Shown here: piece after piece, positions 8,513 through 18,581 of the stretch
Layout of the letters: every line of letters begins with the position of its first letter
How positions within the stretch are numbered: position 1 is the stretch's first letter
Assembly (NCBI RefSeq): GCF_009176305.1
Contig: NZ_BLAJ01000017.1
Location: 1 to 64,000, forward strand
Length of the DNA stretch: 64,000 nucleotides
Reading direction: 5' to 3'
Source of the DNA: Martinezella dioscoreae
Lineage (GTDB): Bacteria; Pseudomonadota; Alphaproteobacteria; Rhizobiales; Rhizobiaceae
Notes under the pieces: generated by a model
Told to the model about the DNA's origin: nothing
Seen by the model: the letters and a program-made list of their open reading frames with translations, nothing else
The model's database searches: none
Translations under genes and position numbers: made by a program

Positions 8513-9103
8513 TTAAATCCCGCCCTGCCACGTCTTGATCGCCTCGACCGGCCAGACCAGCATCAGCACGTTGAGCGTCAGATTATCGCGGATCAAATAT
8601 CCGGTGAGCAGCTCAAAGAAGATGGCGATGGCGACCGTCACCAGCACCGGTGCGCGCCAGGCAAACAGGAAGCCGACCACCATGAACACGGCATCCATCG
8701 ACGAGTTGAGGATGCTGTCGCCGACATAATCGAGCGAGATCGTCGCGGCGCGATAGCGGTTGATGATGATCGGGGAATTTTCCAGGATCTCCCAGCCGGA
8801 TTCGATCAGCATGGCAACGAAGAGCCGCATCGACAGCGGCTTGCCGCGCATGATCAGATGCGTGAGCCCGAAGAAGAGAAAGCCGTGTATGATGTGCGAC
8901 GGCGTGTACCAGTCGGCGATATGCTGCGAATTGCCGCTGGATTTCACCACTGGCTCGAATAGCTTCACGTAGCCGCAGGTGCAGATCGGCACACGGCCCA
9001 TCATGTATTCGGTGACGATCTGCACGAGCAGAACGACAACGCAGGCGATGAACCAGAAGCTCTGTTGCCGATAGCGGCTTTGGGCGTCGATGGCTTGGCT
9101 CAT
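8513..9103 (-). CDS. DUF2585 / UPF0314 family membrane protein
   Basis: A 196-residue membrane protein of the DUF2585 (UPF0314) family, unknown function. Several hydrophobic helices are visible, starting with FWFIACVVVLLVQIVTEYMMG. Polar conserved-looking stretches are CTCGYVKLFEP, DWYTPSHIIHGFLF and ESGWEILENSPIIINRYR, the last being characteristic of the family. Its start overlaps the yciB stop by four bases, placing it as the last gene of the dapF-mtaB-ftsY-yciB operon. Confidence 0.88.
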   Translation of the reverse strand: MSQAIDAQSRYRQQSFWFIACVVVLLVQIVTEYMMGRVPICTCGYVKLFEPVVKSSGNSQHIADWYTPSHIIHGFLFFGLTHLIMRGKPLSMRLFVAMLIESGWEILENSPIIINRYRAATISLDYVGDSILNSSMDAVFMVVGFLFAWRAPVLVTVAIAIFFELLTGYLIRDNLTLNVLMLVWPVEAIKTWQGGI

Positions 9104-9819
9104 TTACCGTTTTCCGCCGGCGGCTCGACCGTGTGCTTCATGATCAGCGGCATCTGTGACAGCGTGAAGAGGATGGTGATCGGCATCGTCCCCCAGACCT
9201 TGAAGTTCACCCAGAGATTATCCGCCGCCTTGGTGTCCGGAAGATAAAGCCAGTTCGAGCCGCGCCAGACGACTTCGTTGAGCACGGCGAGAACGAAGAA
9301 GAAGATACCCCAGCGCAGCGTCAACTTGCGCCAGCCCTCGGCATCGAGCTGGAAGGCGGCATTGAAGACATAGCCGAGCAGCGACTTACCGAAAGCAAGT
9401 CCGCCGAGCAGCACAATGCCGAACAGCGCATTGACGATGGTCGGCTTCATCTTGATGAAGGTTTCGTTCTGAAGGTAGATGCCGAGCGCGCCGAAAATCA
9501 GCACCACAATGCCGGAGACGAAGGGCATCAGCGGCAAATGGCCGAGCATGACCTTCGAAACGATGAGCGAGATCACCGTCGCTGCCATGAACAGGCCGGT
9601 GGCGACGAAGAGTGGGCCGCCGAGCGCCGCCAGTTGCGGAAAATGCTGCGCCAGCCACTCGCCGCGCAGATTGCCGAAGAAGAACACCAGCAAAGGCCCG
9701 AGTTCCAGCACCAGCTTCAGCATCGGATGGTGCCTGTCGGCGGCACTTGGGGTGAGATCGCTGTCGCTGGTCGTCATTGCGGCACTTTCCCTGTCATCAA
9801 ACTTATTCTTGTCATTCAT
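9100..9819 (-). CDS. yciB: Septation protein A (YciB/IspZ), inner-membrane
   Basis: A 239-residue multi-pass membrane protein of the intracellular septation protein A family. The N-terminal 30 residues are polar (longer than in E. coli YciB), followed by LVLELGPLLVFFFGN, the usual first helix. RWGIFFFVLAVLNEVVWR is a typical family segment. YciB has been linked to envelope maintenance and septation in enterobacteria. It overlaps ftsY upstream and DUF2585 downstream by four bases each. A second in-frame ATG 14 codons in (MTTSDSD) is an alternative start. Confidence 0.92.
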   Translation of the reverse strand: MNDKNKFDDRESAAMTTSDSDLTPSAADRHHPMLKLVLELGPLLVFFFGNLRGEWLAQHFPQLAALGGPLFVATGLFMAATVISLIVSKVMLGHLPLMPFVSGIVVLIFGALGIYLQNETFIKMKPTIVNALFGIVLLGGLAFGKSLLGYVFNAAFQLDAEGWRKLTLRWGIFFFVLAVLNEVVWRGSNWLYLPDTKAADNLWVNFKVWGTMPITILFTLSQMPLIMKHTVEPPAENGK

Positions 9820-11363
9820 TGGCTGTTTACAGCCCCCGTACCGGCAATGGCATGAGCAAAATCCTCGGCTTCGAACGGCTCGAGATCCTCTACACCTTCG
9901 CCGACGCCGATGAAATAGACCGGCAACTTGTGCTGGGCCGAGATGGCAACAAGGATGCCGCCCCGCGCTGTGCCGTCGAGCTTGGTCATGATGAGCCCGT
10001 TGACGCCGGCAACATTGCGGAAGATTTCCACCTGGTTCAAGGCATTCTGGCCGGTCGTCGCATCGAGCGTCTGCAAAACCGTATGCGGTGCATCCGGATC
10101 GAGCTTGCCGAGCACGCGCACGATCTTTTCGAGCTCGGCCATCAGCTCCGCCTTGTTCTGCAGGCGGCCGGCGGTATCGATGATCAGCACGTCGCTCTTG
10201 TTGGCCTTGGCCTGCTGGAAGGCATCGAAGGCGAGGCCGGCAGCGTCTGCGCCGAGCTTGGTGCCGATGAAGTCCGATTTCGTGCGCTCAGCCCAGATCT
10301 TCAATTGCTCGATCGCAGCGGCGCGGAACGTATCGCCGGCGGCCAGCGTGACCTTCAGTCCCGCGCCGGAGAGCTTCGCCGCCAATTTGCCGATCGTCGT
10401 CGTCTTGCCGGTGCCGTTGACGCCGACGACGAGGATCACATGTGGCTTGTGGCTGAGATCGAGCTGCAAGGGCTTCGCAACCGGCTTCAGCACCTTGGCG
10501 ATTTCCTGCGCCATGATGCGGCCGACATCTTCGCCCGTCACATCCTTGCCGTAGCGTTCGGAGGCCAGCGTATCCGTGACGCGCATCGCCGTTTCGACGC
10601 CGAGGTCGGCCTGGATCAGCAGATCCTCCAGATCCTGCAGCGTCTGATCGTCGAGCTTGCGCTTGGTAAAAAGCGCCGCGATCTGGCCGGTCAGCTGCGA
10701 CGAGGTGCGCGCAAGCCCGGCGCGCAGGCGCTGGAACCAGGAGAGTTTTTGTTTTGGCGCTTCGGGGGTGGGAGCTGGCGCGGAAGCGGCTGTGGAGAAG
10801 CCCTTGGGGAGGATGGGGGTGGCGGTCGGAGTGTCGCTAGCTTCCAAATGAGATTCGGAGTCTTTCGACGAGAATTCTGAGTTTGCTGTAGCTTCCTCAC
10901 CCCCCTCTGTCCTGTCGGACATCTCCCCCACAAGGGGGGAGATTGGTTCGTTGGGGCGCTCTTCCGAAATTACATTCGCTTCAGGATCAGCAGGTTGCTC
11001 CGGTTCGATCGCTTGAAGATCGTCGTGCTGTTCTTGCGATTCGGATTCGAGGGAACGGGCAGCTTCAGCGGCCTCAATCTCTTTCGCGTCGGAAACATCT
11101 GCCTGGCCTTCAGCCCTTTCTTCCTGCTCAGCCGGCGCGGCATCCTCCAACCGATCCCCCCCCATGTGGGGGAGATGTCCCGAAGGGACAGAGGGGGGCG
11201 ACGCAATCTCTGCAGGTTCTGAAGCCGGCGAAACATCTACAGCAGGCGCTTCCTGTTCTACAACAGGCGTCTCAACCTTCTGAGAATCCTCCGCAGGCGT
11301 CTGCTCCTCAGCCGGCTTCTCACGGCCGAAGGTGAAGACTTTTTTTATGAAACCAAGCGCCAT
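9816..11363 (-). CDS. ftsY: Signal recognition particle receptor FtsY
   Basis: SRP receptor GTPase, 515 residues, which pairs with Ffh at the membrane for cotranslational targeting. The NG domain occupies about residues 205-515: G1 GVNGTGKTTTIGK, DTAGRLQNKAELM and TKLDGTARGG are intact. The N-terminal A domain (about 200 residues) is acidic and low in complexity. Two stretches in it, about residues 55-71 and 138-156, are translations of the family B intergenic repeat read in opposite orientations, so the repeat has inserted in frame twice. The gene starts 18 bases after mtaB and overlaps yciB by four bases. Confidence 0.96.
   Translation of the reverse strand: MALGFIKKVFTFGREKPAEEQTPAEDSQKVETPVVEQEAPAVDVSPASEPAEIASPPSVPSGHLPHMGGDRLEDAAPAEQEERAEGQADVSDAKEIEAAEAARSLESESQEQHDDLQAIEPEQPADPEANVISEERPNEPISPLVGEMSDRTEGGEEATANSEFSSKDSESHLEASDTPTATPILPKGFSTAASAPAPTPEAPKQKLSWFQRLRAGLARTSSQLTGQIAALFTKRKLDDQTLQDLEDLLIQADLGVETAMRVTDTLASERYGKDVTGEDVGRIMAQEIAKVLKPVAKPLQLDLSHKPHVILVVGVNGTGKTTTIGKLAAKLSGAGLKVTLAAGDTFRAAAIEQLKIWAERTKSDFIGTKLGADAAGLAFDAFQQAKANKSDVLIIDTAGRLQNKAELMAELEKIVRVLGKLDPDAPHTVLQTLDATTGQNALNQVEIFRNVAGVNGLIMTKLDGTARGGILVAISAQHKLPVYFIGVGEGVEDLEPFEAEDFAHAIAGTGAVNSQ
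10899..10950. repeat. Family B repeat inside the ftsY coding region (copy 1)
   Basis: The 52-base element cacccccctctgtcctgtcg to caatctcccc-type end is almost identical to intergenic copies at 270-318 and 5770-5818. On the ftsY strand it encodes roughly EPISPLVGEMSDRTEGG. The reading frame stays open through it. Confidence 0.85.
11151..11201. repeat. Family B repeat inside the ftsY coding region (copy 2)
   Basis: An opposite-facing copy (ccccccccatgtgggggag, then atgtcccgaagggaca) that on the ftsY strand encodes roughly SPPSVPSGHLPHMGGDR. Reading continues in frame. The two copies are about 200 bases apart. Confidence 0.85.
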
Positions 11364-11381
11364 GAAGTGTCCGTTGAAGCA

Positions 11382-12656
11382 TTAAGCCGCGTCGGCGGCC
11401 AGAAGTTGCATGTCGAGATGCTTGCCATTGTGGCCGGTGATTGCGACCTGCACAAGGTCGCGCGGGCAAAGGCCAGGAGCGGCGACAAGCGTGAAGTTCT
11501 CCGTATGCGCCAGTCCGCCATTCTCCACAAGCAGCCATTGCCGTGTGCCGACCATCTTGTCCAAATGGGCTTGGTGCAATCTCAGCCCGGCCTCGCGCAG
11601 GCGGGCGGCGCGCTCCTTGATCACGCCGCGATCGAGCTGCGGCATGCGGGCGGCCGGCGTGCCGGGGCGCGGGCTGTAAGGGAAGACGTGCAGATGCGCG
11701 ATGCCGGCTTCTTCCGCCAGACCGATAGCATTGACAAACATCTCTTCCGTCTCTGTCGGAAAGCCGGCGATCATATCGGCGCCGAAGCTCGTCTCTGGGC
11801 GCAGACGGCGCACATCCTCGATGAAACGGATAGCATCGGTGCGCGAGTGCCGCCGCTTCATGCGCTTGAGGATCATGTCATCGCCATGCTGCAGCGAGAG
11901 ATGCAGATGCGGCATGAAGCGCGGCTCGTCGGCAATGAGATCCATCAGGTGGCCATCGGCCTCGATGCTATCGATGGAGGAGAGACGCAGCCGGCGGATC
12001 TCCGGAATCTGCTTCAGCAGCGTCTTCCCAAGCAGGCCGAGCGTCGGCGTTCCCGGCAGGTCGGCGCCATAGCTCGTCGCATCGACGCCGGTCAGCACGA
12101 TCTCGCGATAGCCGCTTTCGACCAGCTTACCGGCTTGATCGACCACAGCACCCATCGGCACCGAACGCGAATTGCCCCGGCCATAGGGAATGATGCAGAA
12201 GGTGCAGCGGTGATCGCAGCCGTTCTGCACCTGGATGAAGGCGCGCACATGGCCATCGATATGGCGGATCATCTGCGGCGCGGTCGCCCGCACGCTCATG
12301 ATGTCGTTGACACGCAGCTTCTCTTCGGCCGACACACCGAAATCCGGAAGCGCGCGGTAGGAGGCGCTCTTCAGCTTCTCCTCGTTGCCGAGCACGGCGT
12401 CCACTTCCGCCATTTCGGCGAAGGTCTGCTTCTCGGTCTGCGCGGCGCAGCCGGTGACGATGATGCGGGCATGCGGATTGTCGCGCCGCGCACGGCGAAT
12501 TGCCTGGCGCGCCTGGCGCACGGCCTCGCCCGTCACGGCGCAGGTATTGACCAGAATGGCATTGTTGAGCCCGGCTTTCTCCGCCTCGGCCCTCATCACT
12601 TCGGATTCATAGGTATTGAGACGGCAGCCGAAGGTAATGACCTCGACCCCGCTCAC
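11382..12656 (-). CDS. mtaB: tRNA (N6-L-threonylcarbamoyladenosine(37)-C2)-methylthiotransferase MtaB
   Basis: A radical-SAM methylthiotransferase of the MiaB family that adds the methylthio group to t6A37 of tRNA. The N-terminal domain starts EVITFGCRLNTYESEVM, with further cluster cysteines in VNTCAVTGEA and VTGCAAQ. The radical-SAM CxxxCxxC is CDHRCTFC followed by IIPYGRGNSRS. The C-terminal TRAM-like part is present. I chose the GTG at 12656, which overlaps the dapF stop by four bases (GTGA) and gives 424 residues; the frame is open to 12731 but that part lies inside dapF. Confidence 0.93.
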   Translation of the reverse strand: MSGVEVITFGCRLNTYESEVMRAEAEKAGLNNAILVNTCAVTGEAVRQARQAIRRARRDNPHARIIVTGCAAQTEKQTFAEMAEVDAVLGNEEKLKSASYRALPDFGVSAEEKLRVNDIMSVRATAPQMIRHIDGHVRAFIQVQNGCDHRCTFCIIPYGRGNSRSVPMGAVVDQAGKLVESGYREIVLTGVDATSYGADLPGTPTLGLLGKTLLKQIPEIRRLRLSSIDSIEADGHLMDLIADEPRFMPHLHLSLQHGDDMILKRMKRRHSRTDAIRFIEDVRRLRPETSFGADMIAGFPTETEEMFVNAIGLAEEAGIAHLHVFPYSPRPGTPAARMPQLDRGVIKERAARLREAGLRLHQAHLDKMVGTRQWLLVENGGLAHTENFTLVAAPGLCPRDLVQVAITGHNGKHLDMQLLAADAA

Positions 12657-13558
12657 CGCGCCTGAGCCCCCTGCTCCGGATCGCGCGAGAAGCTGCCAGT
12701 GACCGGATCGACCGTGCCGGACCATTCCCATTCGGCGGGCCCGGTCATGACCACATGGTCGTTACTGTCTAGCCATTCGATGGTGAGCTTGCCCGGCGCG
12801 GGTGCTGAGGCAACCTCGATCGTCACCTTGCGGCCGGTGCGGCCGGTGCGCGCGGCGCTGACGGCGGCAGCACAAGCGGCCGAACCGCAGGCAAGTGTCA
12901 GGCCGGCGCCGCGCTCCCAGGTGCGGGTGCGCAGCGAGGTCGGCGACAGCACCTGCGCCAGCGTGATATTGGCGCGCTCGGGAAACATCGGGTGGTTTTC
13001 GAGCAGCGGGCCGAAACGATCGAGATCGAAGGACATCGGGTCCTTGTCGACCCAGAAAATCGCATGCGGATTGCCCATCGACATCGCCGAAGGCGAATGC
13101 AGGACCGGATTGTCGATCGGCCCGATCTGCAGCTCGATGCGGCTGGTATCGGAAAATTCCTCGGCAAGCGGGATCTTGTCCCAGTCAAAAACGGGCGTGC
13201 CCATATCGACCGAGATCGTGCCGTCCTCATGCTCTCTGGCATTGAGGATTCCGGCGACGGTCTGGAAGGTGAAAACCTTCTTGCCGGTTTCGGCCGCCAG
13301 CGCCTGTACGACGCAGCGCGTGCCGTTGCCGCAGGCCTGCGCCTTGGTGCCGTCGCAGTTCAGAATGTCGATCCAGGCATCGGTGCCCTGCAGCTTCGGA
13401 TCGTGGATCGCCATGATCTGGTCGAACTGGGTGGCCGGATCGGCATTGAGCGCGATCGCCGCCGCGGGCGTCACCACATCCTTGCGGCCGCGCATGTCGA
13501 CGACCAGGATCTTGTTGCCAAGCCCGTTCATCCTCGCGAATTCGACCGTGTTGCTCAT
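12653..13558 (-). CDS. dapF: Diaminopimelate epimerase
   Basis: Converts LL- to meso-diaminopimelate for lysine and peptidoglycan synthesis. 301 residues with a duplicated fold. The two catalytic cysteines are in QACGNGTRC and LACGSAACAA. The N-terminus FARMNGLGNKILVVDMRG matches the family. It is the first gene of the operon dapF-mtaB-ftsY-yciB-DUF2585, starting at the ATG at 13558. A C-terminal extension of about 20 residues (DPVTGSFSRDPEQGAQAR) goes beyond the catalytic core. Confidence 0.96.
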   Translation of the reverse strand: MSNTVEFARMNGLGNKILVVDMRGRKDVVTPAAAIALNADPATQFDQIMAIHDPKLQGTDAWIDILNCDGTKAQACGNGTRCVVQALAAETGKKVFTFQTVAGILNAREHEDGTISVDMGTPVFDWDKIPLAEEFSDTSRIELQIGPIDNPVLHSPSAMSMGNPHAIFWVDKDPMSFDLDRFGPLLENHPMFPERANITLAQVLSPTSLRTRTWERGAGLTLACGSAACAAAVSAARTGRTGRKVTIEVASAPAPGKLTIEWLDSNDHVVMTGPAEWEWSGTVDPVTGSFSRDPEQGAQAR

Positions 13559-13659
13559 GAGATCATTCCTGTTGTCGAGCTGTATATGGCGGAAATGCGG
13601 GGGAATTACCAGTGGTGCGTGAAGGACGGCACTTTCAAGATTTACCAGAGTGATCCGGG

Positions 13660-13846
13660 CCGTCTCTATCCTTCGAGGCTTCGCTCTTCGAGCTCCGCAC
13701 CTCAGGATGAGGCGGGGTTAACATCGTCGCTGCGCCATGATTTGTGCTGCAGTGCCTAGTTTCCGGAAATGTATGGTCGACACAAGAGATTAGCCCTCAT
13801 GGTGAGGAGGCCTGCAGGGCCGTCTCGAACCACGAGGGCGGGTGGC
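13660..13846. repeat. Palindromic repeat pair in the dapF upstream region
   Basis: Within the 423-base gap 13559-13981 two related C/G-rich modules face each other. One (13660-13716) contains ccttcgaggcttcgctc and cacctcaggatgagg. The other (13793-13846) contains cctcatggtgaggaggcctg and gtctcgaaccacgaggg. They resemble widespread alphaproteobacterial intergenic repeats. I see no gene in the gap. Confidence 0.6.
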
Positions 13847-13981
13847 TCGTCCTTTGACCACAGCGAAGACCTCACCCAGAAACCTTGACGGAATTCATTT
13901 TGAGAAAAAATCATTCTCGATGTCGGAATATCAAAAGCTGCCACGTCCTAGGCTCGTCCACTCCGTCAAACCATAGGGATT

Positions 13982-14431
13982 ATGACCATGCCGAACACCA
14001 TACGCCTGCACCGCGTTCTGGCCACCAGCCCGGAAAAGGTCTATCGCGCATTTATCGAGGCCGACGCACTTGCCAAGTGGTTGCCGCCGAATGGCTTTAC
14101 CTGCAGCGTGCATCACTTCGAAGGGAAAGTCGGCGGCACGTTCAAGATGTCGTTCCGCAACTTCACGACGGGCGAGAGTCATTCCTTCGGCGGCGATTTT
14201 CGCGAACTGATCCCGGGCGAACTTGTGCGCTACACCGACAAGTTCGACGACCCGAACCTACCCGGCGAAATGGAAGTGACCGTGACCTTGAAGAAAGTCC
14301 TCGTCGGAACTGAGGTCAACATCACACAGGCGGGCGTACCCGATGTCATCCCGCCGGAAGCCTGCTATCTCGGCTGGCAGGAATCGCTGATCAATCTGGC
14401 GAAACTGGTCGAGCCTGAGATTAAGCAGTAA
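13982..14431 (+). CDS. SRPBCC / AHSA1-domain protein
   Basis: A 149-residue START-like (SRPBCC superfamily) protein of the AHSA1 type (activator of Hsp90 ATPase homologue 1-like). Typical features are the N-terminal RVLATSPEKVYRAFIEADALAKW, the GGTFKMSF strand and the C-terminal helix LGWQESLINLAKLVEP. These proteins form a hydrophobic ligand cavity; the ligand is unknown. The start could be the ATG at 13982 or the one at 13988, two codons later (MPNTIRLHR). It is a lone plus-strand gene, convergent with the hydrolase gene downstream. Confidence 0.85.
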   Translation: MTMPNTIRLHRVLATSPEKVYRAFIEADALAKWLPPNGFTCSVHHFEGKVGGTFKMSFRNFTTGESHSFGGDFRELIPGELVRYTDKFDDPNLPGEMEVTVTLKKVLVGTEVNITQAGVPDVIPPEACYLGWQESLINLAKLVEPEIKQ

Positions 14432-14454
14432 GGTTCGCCGACGCACGACGCAAT

Positions 14455-14588
14455 CCTTCTCCCCTCGGGGAGAAGGTGCCGACAGGCGGATGAGGGGGCT
14501 TGCCCGAGCACGCTGAACTCAATGAATTCGAGGCGACTTAACCCCCTCATCCGACCCTTCGGGCCACCTCTCCCCAGGGGGAGAAGGG
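14455..14588. repeat. Inverted pair of family A repeats
   Basis: Two head-to-head copies (14455-14500 and 14540-14587) flank about 40 bases. The first contains ccttctcccctcggggagaa and ggcggatgaggggg, the second the mirror-image set. Together they could form a long hairpin in the convergent gap between the AHSA1 gene and the hydrolase gene. Confidence 0.75.
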
Positions 14589-14603
14589 ATATTTGGCGCC
14601 CCC

Positions 14604-15621
14604 TCACACAATCGGCACGTCAAAGACTTCGCCAGCCCGGAGCGGGCGAAAGCGATCCGGCTCCACGCCCTCGGCCTTCAGCGCGACATCCAGCGCCTGC
14701 ACCGGCGCATCGATCCCTTCCGTCCGTCAGCTGAAAGGTCGCGAAATGATGACCGGCGACATAGGCTGCATTGCAGAGCTTCATGCCCTTGACTGCTTCT
14801 TCTGGATTCTGATGTTGGCCCTTCATGAACCAGCGCGGCTCATAGGCGCCGAACGGCAGGATTGCGAGGCGGAAGCCTCCATGCTTTTGCCGGGCGGCCT
14901 CATAATTGATGCCGTCGTGAAAGCCGGTATCACCGACATGGTAGATCTTGCCCGCTGGCGTGTTGAGCACGAATGCCGCCCAGAGCGCCATGCGCCGGTC
15001 TCCCATGCCCCGCGCCGACCAGTGATGGCAAGGCTCGGCATCGATGGTCACACCGGCCTTGAGGGCGATACGATCGCCCCAGTCGACAACAGTGATGTCG
15101 GCATCGGGAACGGCACGGCGGATGATCGTGTCGTTGCCGAGCGGCGTGACGATCTTTGGCCGGTGCGCCTGCTGCAGGCGGGCAAGGGTCACGAGATCGA
15201 GATGGTCGTAGTGATTATGCGTCACCAGCACGAGGTCGATATGCGGCAGGTCCTCGAAGCGGATGCCAGGCGGCACCACGCGCTTCGGCCCGACGGAGCG
15301 GAAGGGGCTCACCCGCTCCGACCAGACCGGGTCAGTCAGAACGTTCAGTCCTGCAATCTGCACCAGCATCGAGGCGTGCCCGACCATAGTCACCCGCATC
15401 TGATTGCCGAAGACATGCCGATCGGGCTTGGCCAGCGGAAAGGCGCTGATGACGGGATTGGGCCAGCGCACCCTCCCGCCGCCGAGCTGCCAGCGCAAAA
15501 GATCGAACGCATCGCCGGGCGCGACACCACCAGGATTGAAGAAACGTTGGCCATCGAAGTGGTCGGATACCGGACCCTGATAGTAGGGGTTTTTCCTAGC
15601 CGAGCGGGATGAGCTTGTCAT
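14604..15621 (-). CDS. Metallo-beta-lactamase-fold hydrolase (NAPE-PLD/UlaG-like), apparent frameshift near the 3' end
   Basis: A metal-dependent hydrolase of the MBL superfamily. The metal site THNHYDHLD, the later Cys/His-rich AEPCHHWSARG, and GDTGFHDG are intact, as is the C-terminal GHHFATFQLTD. After that residue the zero-frame reads an Arg/Gly/Ala-rich tail that stops at 14620. If one G is removed in the run around 14717-14724, the frame continues as EGIDAPVQALDVALKAEG and ends at 14604 with a family-like C-terminus. I therefore give 14604 as the true end; the uncorrected frame is 14620-15621. Either a real lesion or a sequencing error is possible. The start overlaps the upstream gene by four bases. 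Confidence 0.8.
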
Positions 15622-16607
15622 GCCTTGTCCGCTCCTTGCGCGCCCGTCGCTTCGCCGGCCGGCACACCAATCCTGGCGAGCCATTCCACCACCTCCTGCG
15701 TCGTCAGCGCCTCATCGACCACGACGTTCGCCGGCATTGCGAATAGCTGCGGCGTGAAGAAACTCGTGTCCCACAATGCCGCGCCTGCCACCGGCGGGGA
15801 AAGCAGGATGACCCGCCGGCCATCGATGCGCGAAATCGTCTCGACAGAGGCCTCGCCGGAAATGTCGACAAGAGCTGACTCATCCGGCCGCATCGTCTGA
15901 TAGCACCACCAAGGCTCGTCATTGCCCTCTTCTGCCACGGTCACGCAGCGCGCCATATCGACAATGAACCTGTTGGGCGTACGGCCGCCCGGCAATCTCT
16001 CGCCGAAGGCTGCCTGGATAAGCGTGAACAGATGAAAGCAATTGACGATATTCTCATACCGCAGACGAAAGCCCTGGCGGCTCGGTAGATGCAGCACCAG
16101 CAGATCGTCGCTGCGGCTCAACAGCACCTGACGGACCCAGGCGGCACCCGGCGTATAATCCTGCAGTTCGGCAAGCTGCGCCATCAGCGCCTTGTCGCCA
16201 GCCGCAAGCTTACGCTGCTCCGGCATGCCGGAAAGATGCGAAACCGCCGATTGGCCAAGCAGCTGAAATGCATCCAGCAGCTGCCTTTGCCGCGGGCTCA
16301 GCTCCTTGCGGCCGGCAAAGCCGCGATGGATCTGCGGCAGCCAGGCCAGATAAAGCTCCCATACGGCCGGACCACTGCGCTCCACCGCGCCACCCTTCTC
16401 GACGATGGTGCCGAGCATATTGGCAAGGATCGCAGCACCCGGTGGCGGCAGGCGGCCAAGCTCGCGCGCTGCCCGCGCCGCGATCTTCGGCTGCGCCATC
16501 GCCCCCGCGTAGAAGGTCTGCGCCACCGCGTTGAAACGGGCGTCGACCCGGCCACCGGCATAGTTTCGGCAGGCGGCGAGGAGATCGGTCAGGGCTGCAT
16601 CATTCAT
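15618..16607 (-). CDS. Uncharacterised protein, co-transcribed with MBL-fold hydrolase
   Basis: A predicted protein of about 329 residues from the ATG at 16607 (MNDAALTDLLAACRNY); the frame is open upstream to 16679. I do not recognise a family. It looks soluble, with no signal peptide or clear membrane helix. Notable segments are HRGFAGRKELSPRQRQLLDAFQ-type helices in the first half and an Arg/Trp-containing EEGNDEPWWCYQTMRPDES region in the second. Its stop overlaps the hydrolase start (ATGA), so the two are probably made together. Confidence 0.7.
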   Translation of the reverse strand: MNDAALTDLLAACRNYAGGRVDARFNAVAQTFYAGAMAQPKIAARAARELGRLPPPGAAILANMLGTIVEKGGAVERSGPAVWELYLAWLPQIHRGFAGRKELSPRQRQLLDAFQLLGQSAVSHLSGMPEQRKLAAGDKALMAQLAELQDYTPGAAWVRQVLLSRSDDLLVLHLPSRQGFRLRYENIVNCFHLFTLIQAAFGERLPGGRTPNRFIVDMARCVTVAEEGNDEPWWCYQTMRPDESALVDISGEASVETISRIDGRRVILLSPPVAGAALWDTSFFTPQLFAMPANVVVDEALTTQEVVEWLARIGVPAGEATGAQGADKA

Positions 16608-16736
16608 TCGGAGCTGTCTCGGGGAATCATTTGGCGGCCGGGGATCGATACAACAATTCGAAGACGGTGGTATGGTCAAATCGACATCGATATCGTGATG
16701 TCATCCGTGCATTTCAGGCATTTCGGCCGCATTGGG

Positions 16737-16765
16737 TTGACTTTGCCGGCCTTTTCCTGTTTATC
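16737..16765 (+). promoter_or_regulatory. Possible sigma-70 promoter for a small RNA upstream of ffh
   Basis: A TTGACT box (16737-16742) is followed after 17 bases by tttatc (16760-16765), a weak -10 match. It lies about 110 bases before an intrinsic terminator and may drive the putative small RNA described next. Confidence 0.3.
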
Positions 16766-16771
16766 GTCCGC

Positions 16772-16880
16772 AATCTGCGACGAGCACAAGCCTCCGAGCC
16801 ACCGACCGGGACCCATTAAGGTATAAAGAGATCCCGGAGGTCAACACCCGACAGCGCGATGCGCCCTCGGGTGCTTTTTG
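16772..16880 (+). ncRNA. Putative small RNA ending at a terminator before ffh
   Basis: On the plus strand there is no protein gene between the divergent start at 16607 and ffh, yet a clear intrinsic terminator lies at 16845-16880. Upstream of it a hairpin can form between CCGGGA (16806-16811) and TCCCGG (16832-16837), or alternatively between CCTCCG (16791-16796) and CGGAGG (16835-16840). A structured transcript of roughly 105-110 nt is the simplest reading. It lacks the SRP RNA core, so it is not 4.5S RNA. An attenuated ffh leader is the alternative. The 5' end is a guess from the weak promoter. Confidence 0.4.
16845..16880 (+). terminator. Intrinsic terminator upstream of ffh
   Basis: CACCCGA (16845-16851) pairs with TCGGGTG (16867-16873), with an inner GCGC-gat-GCGC stem, and is followed by ctttttgg. 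It is oriented for plus-strand transcription and ends about 106 bases before the ffh start. Confidence 0.75.
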
Positions 16881-16985
16881 GCTTTGCGTCTTGTTTTCGT
16901 CATGGAAAAGCACGACGTTTTCGGGCGAGGAACCGCGCAAACTTGCGCCAAATCCAAATCCCAAGCGATCGATAAGGAAGAAACG

Positions 16986-18566
<1,581 letters not shown>

Positions 18567-18581
18567 GAGGGATCGCTGACC

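Noticed and set aside
9777..10880. Long plus-strand open frame (367 codons) opposite ftsY
   Set aside because: It mirrors the ftsY codons; the translation is Arg/His/Glu-rich with no family, and ftsY on the other strand has all GTPase motifs.
11367..12665. Long plus-strand frame (432 codons) opposite mtaB
   Set aside because: Antisense shadow of a high-GC gene; mtaB carries the radical-SAM motifs and fits the operon.
13756..13944. Small protein gene upstream of the AHSA1 gene
   Set aside because: The frame consists mostly of the palindromic repeat and has no ribosome site or family.
16772..16880. 4.5S (SRP) RNA next to ffh
   Set aside because: The conserved SRP RNA core (GGTCAGG and GGAAGCAGCC-like segments) is absent, so the putative RNA is something else.
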